A model generated the notes under the pieces. The model made no database searches and was not told the origin of the DNA. It saw only the letters and a program-made list of their open reading frames with translations. The position numbers were made by a program, and so were the translations under genes. From Brachionus manjavacas (Eukaryota; Rotifera; Eurotatoria; Ploima; Brachionidae), in the NCBI GenBank assembly GCA_019054805.1, contig JAHQIY010000002.1, forward strand, positions 2,852,001-2,916,000: a stretch of DNA of 64,000 nucleotides, given 5' to 3'. Of the stretch, positions 61,621 to 64,000 are shown one piece after another. Within the stretch, counting starts at the first letter, position 1, and every line of letters begins with the position of its first letter.

Positions 61621-61923
61621 CTAATTTAGAACAATTTCTTCTTTCTTGAATTTTGCACACAAAAGAAAATATCCATCAATTGTATGTTTTGTCAAAGATT
61701 GACCAAGGTAATTTCTTGGACTCTTTATTTGTAACTTTATTTTGAACGAACCGTCTTGAATTCTGATAACATTGTTTATTGATAAAAAGCTATCTGTTAT
61801 CGGGTTTAAACATTTTATGAAATCTTTATTGTGAATCCATTGTGACCCTAAATTAAATTTAGCTTTCAAGTATTCTGTCAGATCATTTGAGACAATAGTA
61901 GAGTTGTTCCGATTCTGACACAA
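61621..61923 (-). CDS. Hypothetical protein inside the insertion
   Basis: A 100-residue uninterrupted frame with balanced composition: NDLTEYLKAKFNLGSQWIHN, SFLSINNVIRIQDGSFKIKL and YLGQSLTKHTIDGYFLLCAK. I do not recognise a family, signal peptide or membrane segment. It may be part of the mobile insert's protein or a captured fragment. The ATG is the first in frame, but the frame is open slightly further upstream. Confidence 0.45.
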   Translation of the reverse strand: MCQNRNNSTIVSNDLTEYLKAKFNLGSQWIHNKDFIKCLNPITDSFLSINNVIRIQDGSFKIKLQIKSPRNYLGQSLTKHTIDGYFLLCAKFKKEEIVLN

Positions 61924-61924
61924 G

Positions 61925-62200
61925 CTCGAACAAAGGAATGGTTAGATCTTTTTTTGCAGGTCTATTTCAAAGATATATCACACCTTATATCCATGCGTTT
62001 GTTTCTCATCTACATCAATTTCAAAGGTTGTACGGAAATATCAATATTTTTAATCTGCAAGGTTTGTAATCGGCATTACTTTTAATCTAATACTTAACAA
62101 TTCATATTTTTTTTGTTGTAGGTTTGGAAAAATTGAATGATGAAACAACGATGCAGTTTTTCAACTCGACAAACAAAAAAAAAAAACCTTGAATCAGCTC
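61925..62200 (+). pseudogene. Fragment of an unknown transposon-associated protein, one intron
   Basis: A frame reading RTKEWLDLFLQVY shifts near 61975 into ITPYIHAFVSHLHQFQRLYG and NINIFNLQG, then a donor at about 62060. A 52-nt intron ends TTTTTGTTGTAG, and the next exon gives LEKLNDETTMQFFNSTNKKK and a stop. The splice joins in frame, so this was once a real gene. The TPYIHA...YGNI...QGLEKLND pattern is distinctive. I believe it recurs in repeat-associated proteins of invertebrates, but I cannot name the family. One frameshift makes it a pseudogene. Confidence 0.5.
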
Positions 62201-62359
62201 CTGCTTAGAAGACTTTTTTATATTGACGAATCGACAATTTTTTATATTTCTCTTAATTAATTTGTGTTTAGAATCGTCTATTTTTAATTCTTTTGGATAT
62301 TATCTTAAATGTTTTTTGCATGTTTGAATAAATTATAGAAAGTCTGATGCGTCGATTTC

Positions 62360-62475
62360 CATACAAAAATTTTCATATGTTTTATTAGAGATTAAGGTAG
62401 ATTTTAATCCAGATCCTTTTTTTGATCGAAATTTGTTATTTTTTTCCAGAATGGTCTACTTGAAAGCGGCTAAAA
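62360..62475 (-). mobile_element. Jockey-like copy 2, displaced 5' piece
   Basis: On the minus strand this matches the stretch of copy 1 near 9590-9700 (the WxKIN...R..KGSKLIPN region; the complement of TTATTTTTTTCCAGAATGGTC). It completes the interrupted copy after the 61413-62359 insertion. It ends at 62475, where the CR1-like element begins. Confidence 0.65.
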
Positions 62476-62503
62476 TGAGCAATTGGCTAAAATGAGCAAT
62501 TGC
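62466..62503. repeat. 17-nt direct repeat at an element junction
   Basis: GGCTAAAATGAGCAATT occurs twice back to back (62466-62482 and 62484-62500), between the Jockey-like piece and the CR1-like element. It may be a target-site duplication or a tandem 5' unit. Confidence 0.7.
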
Positions 62504-62509
62504 GTGAAA

Positions 62510-64000
62510 TTACTTCATCTACGGATTGAGACTTAAGAAAGAGAAAATAACACTCAGAAGGACACTATCATGACTTTAAGAACACTTGTTGAATCTCTTA
62601 GCAATACTAGATACCAACCTTATCAAACTTTTTCTTCTTTAGCACCTCCTATGAATTGGTCTAGAATTGCCGATGGGATGGTCCATAAAGATGGAAACGC
62701 AGTCGCAATCATGGCATTTATAGCCACAGTAATGAAAAAGAAAGAAGAAAGAGCCAGGAATGGAGTGGCTTCAATTCCGGTTTTTGATTGTGAGGAAGGT
62801 GGTGAAGTTGAGTACATCCAAAAGCTTGCTGACAGGTTAGGAGCTCCGGGAAGTTAGGTGAAGAAGGCCATGAAAATTAGTCGCGCAATAAATCAGACAG
62901 CAAATACAACAAACAATCGAGTTCTTCTCGTATTGGAGATGGAATCACCAGGAGCAAGAGCTGATATGATTCGAAACTCAAGAAAGCTACGTGATGATGA
63001 AAGCTATAAGGATATTTATATAAACGAAGATCTCACACCAAGTGAAAGAGTCACTCAACGGAAATTACGTCAAGAGCGTGACTCAAAAAATAATCTTCTT
63101 CCCCATTCTGAAACTCTCAATGGACGCGTATTGAAGTATAAAACCTGTACGGATGGTAAAAAACGTTTTTGGGGAATCCTTAATGGAGAGCTTCATGCAT
63201 GGCACAAGGACAGATGTTGGAAATTACCGACCAGTCTCGCTTACATCGGTTCCTTGCAAAATTATTGAATCGTTAATTAAGGACTGCATTGTTTAATACC
63301 TCAATGAAAAAAAACTTTCGACAAACTTTCGACAAAGCAGCATGGTTTTGTATCTCATAATTTATGTGAAACCAACATTCTCGAAACAGTCGATTATCTT
63401 ACGGACTGTGTAAGTCGAAGACAGCCTGTTGATGCTGTTTGATAAAGTTGCACACGAACTTCTGATTGTTAAATTAATCGCATATGGGATTCCAAGTGTT
63501 ATAGTCGACTGGATTCGCGCTTTTTTGATTGAGAGGAAGCAGCGTGTTGTAATTGGTGATTTTATGTCAGAATGGAAGCCAGTAACAAGTGGAGTCCCTC
63601 ATGGATCCGTACTAGGTCTACTTCTTTTCGTCATTTTTATTAATGATTTACCCGAACTTTGAAGTTCTATTTGTAAACTTTACGCAGATGATACTAAGCT
63701 AATGAGAACTGTTCAACATACCGAAGATAAAACAAAGATACAAAAGGATATCGACTACTTTATTCAATGATCAATCGATTGGCAGATGAGCTTTAATAAA
63801 GAAAAATGCGTTGTTATGCACTTTGGAGCTAATAATAAATGCTACAACTACACAATGGACGGTATCATTCAAAATAAAACGCTTAAAGAAAGAGATTTAG
63901 GTATCATCATCGCTAGTGATCTCAAGTCGACCGAGCAGTCAAAACTTGCTGGGGCGAGGGCAACAATGGCAGCGTTTAGGATTAAAAAAACGTTTACTTT
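62510..64000 (+). mobile_element. CR1-like non-LTR retrotransposon with internal deletion, cut by the window end
   Basis: The first ORF piece (62570-62857, continuing 62858-63268) is a gag-like ORF1 or the linker before the endonuclease. It contains NEDLTPSERVTQRKLRQERD, a block common in CR1/L2-type elements. The reverse transcriptase follows: NYRPVSLTSVPCKIIESLIK (63218-63280), [40 protein letters not shown], then LYADDTKLMRTVQHTED with intact YADD, SFNKEKCVVMHFGANNK and ERDLGIIIASDLKSTEQSKL. Between ORF1 and NYRPVS the endonuclease and N-terminal RT are missing, so there is an internal deletion. Stops at 63299, 63408, 63661 and 63768 show decay. Composition is less A/T-rich than the host DNA. 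Confidence 0.85.

Larger units (their letters stand above)
61413..62359. mobile_element. About 1-kb insertion splitting the Jockey-like copy
   Basis: Alignment to copy 1 stops near 61412 (between sequence matching 9575 and 9590 of copy 1) and resumes near 62385, so about 950 nt were inserted later. The insert holds a 100-codon minus-strand ORF (61621-61923) and plus-strand coding-like pieces at 61930-62215. The ends carry a weak inverse similarity (ACATGAAAATATG and CAAAAATTTTCATATG), suggesting short terminal repeats. The element class is unknown. Confidence 0.55.

Overview
The window looks like nuclear DNA of a small-genome, very AT-rich animal. Genes are split by many tiny introns (about 42-70 nt, GT...AG, often with in-frame lengths). 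The recognisable genes are metazoan: synaptotagmin 1, anoctamin, CD36/LIMP-2 family, CCDC124, proteasome alpha-4, a RAD51AP1-like and a CDCA3-like protein. Jockey-, CR1-, hAT- and Mutator-type transposon debris lies between them. My best guess is a monogonont rotifer such as Brachionus; this is inferred from composition, intron size and gene content, not from a diagnostic sequence.

Layout. 0-6 kb: two Shisa-like membrane genes, relics of a hAT transposon and of a LINE, a foldback MITE, and a complete five-exon PSMA4. 6-12 kb: a GC-richer repeat-like island, a 5'-truncated Jockey-like retrotransposon (minus strand, catalytic FADD mutated to FADG), an AAACCGGTTT minisatellite and a second foldback element. 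12-20 kb (minus strand): a third Shisa-like gene, a type II membrane glycosyltransferase-like gene, and two tandem secreted staphylococcal-nuclease-like genes with a small Cys-tailed ORF between them. 22-26.5 kb (minus): CDCA3-like and RAD51AP1-like genes 180 bp apart, then a PDZ protein. 27.4-31.1 kb (plus): a lysosomal CD36/LIMP-2-like receptor and a degenerate synaptotagmin. 31.1-37.7 kb is an AT-rich gene desert, followed by a full synaptotagmin 1 gene with two alternative versions of one C2B exon.

41.3-48.4 kb (minus): an anoctamin whose four TM7/TM8 calcium-binding acidic residues are all replaced, CCDC124, and a small MIT-domain protein. 50.9-51.2 kb: a 56-residue two-exon gene. 51.6-55.4 kb: a GH18 chitinase with one roughly 2-kb intron. 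55.87 kb: a tiny TATA-driven Gly/Tyr-rich gene. 56.9-64 kb is a transposon graveyard: a Mutator-like relic with a SWIM finger, a small TIR element, a LINE endonuclease fragment, a second Jockey-like copy interrupted by about 1 kb of foreign sequence, and a CR1-like element running off the end.

The genes do not form one pathway. Local groupings are three Shisa-like genes, tandem nucleases, a pair of cell-cycle/DNA-repair genes, and two neighbouring synaptotagmins, one calcium-competent and one not. The points most worth a second look are the frame-enforced mutually exclusive C2B exons of SYT1, the anoctamin without its calcium site, the RAD51AP1/CDCA3 pair in an invertebrate, and the ectodomain-less Shisa-like gene. 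Exon boundaries were placed by eye from reading frame, splice consensus and family similarity.
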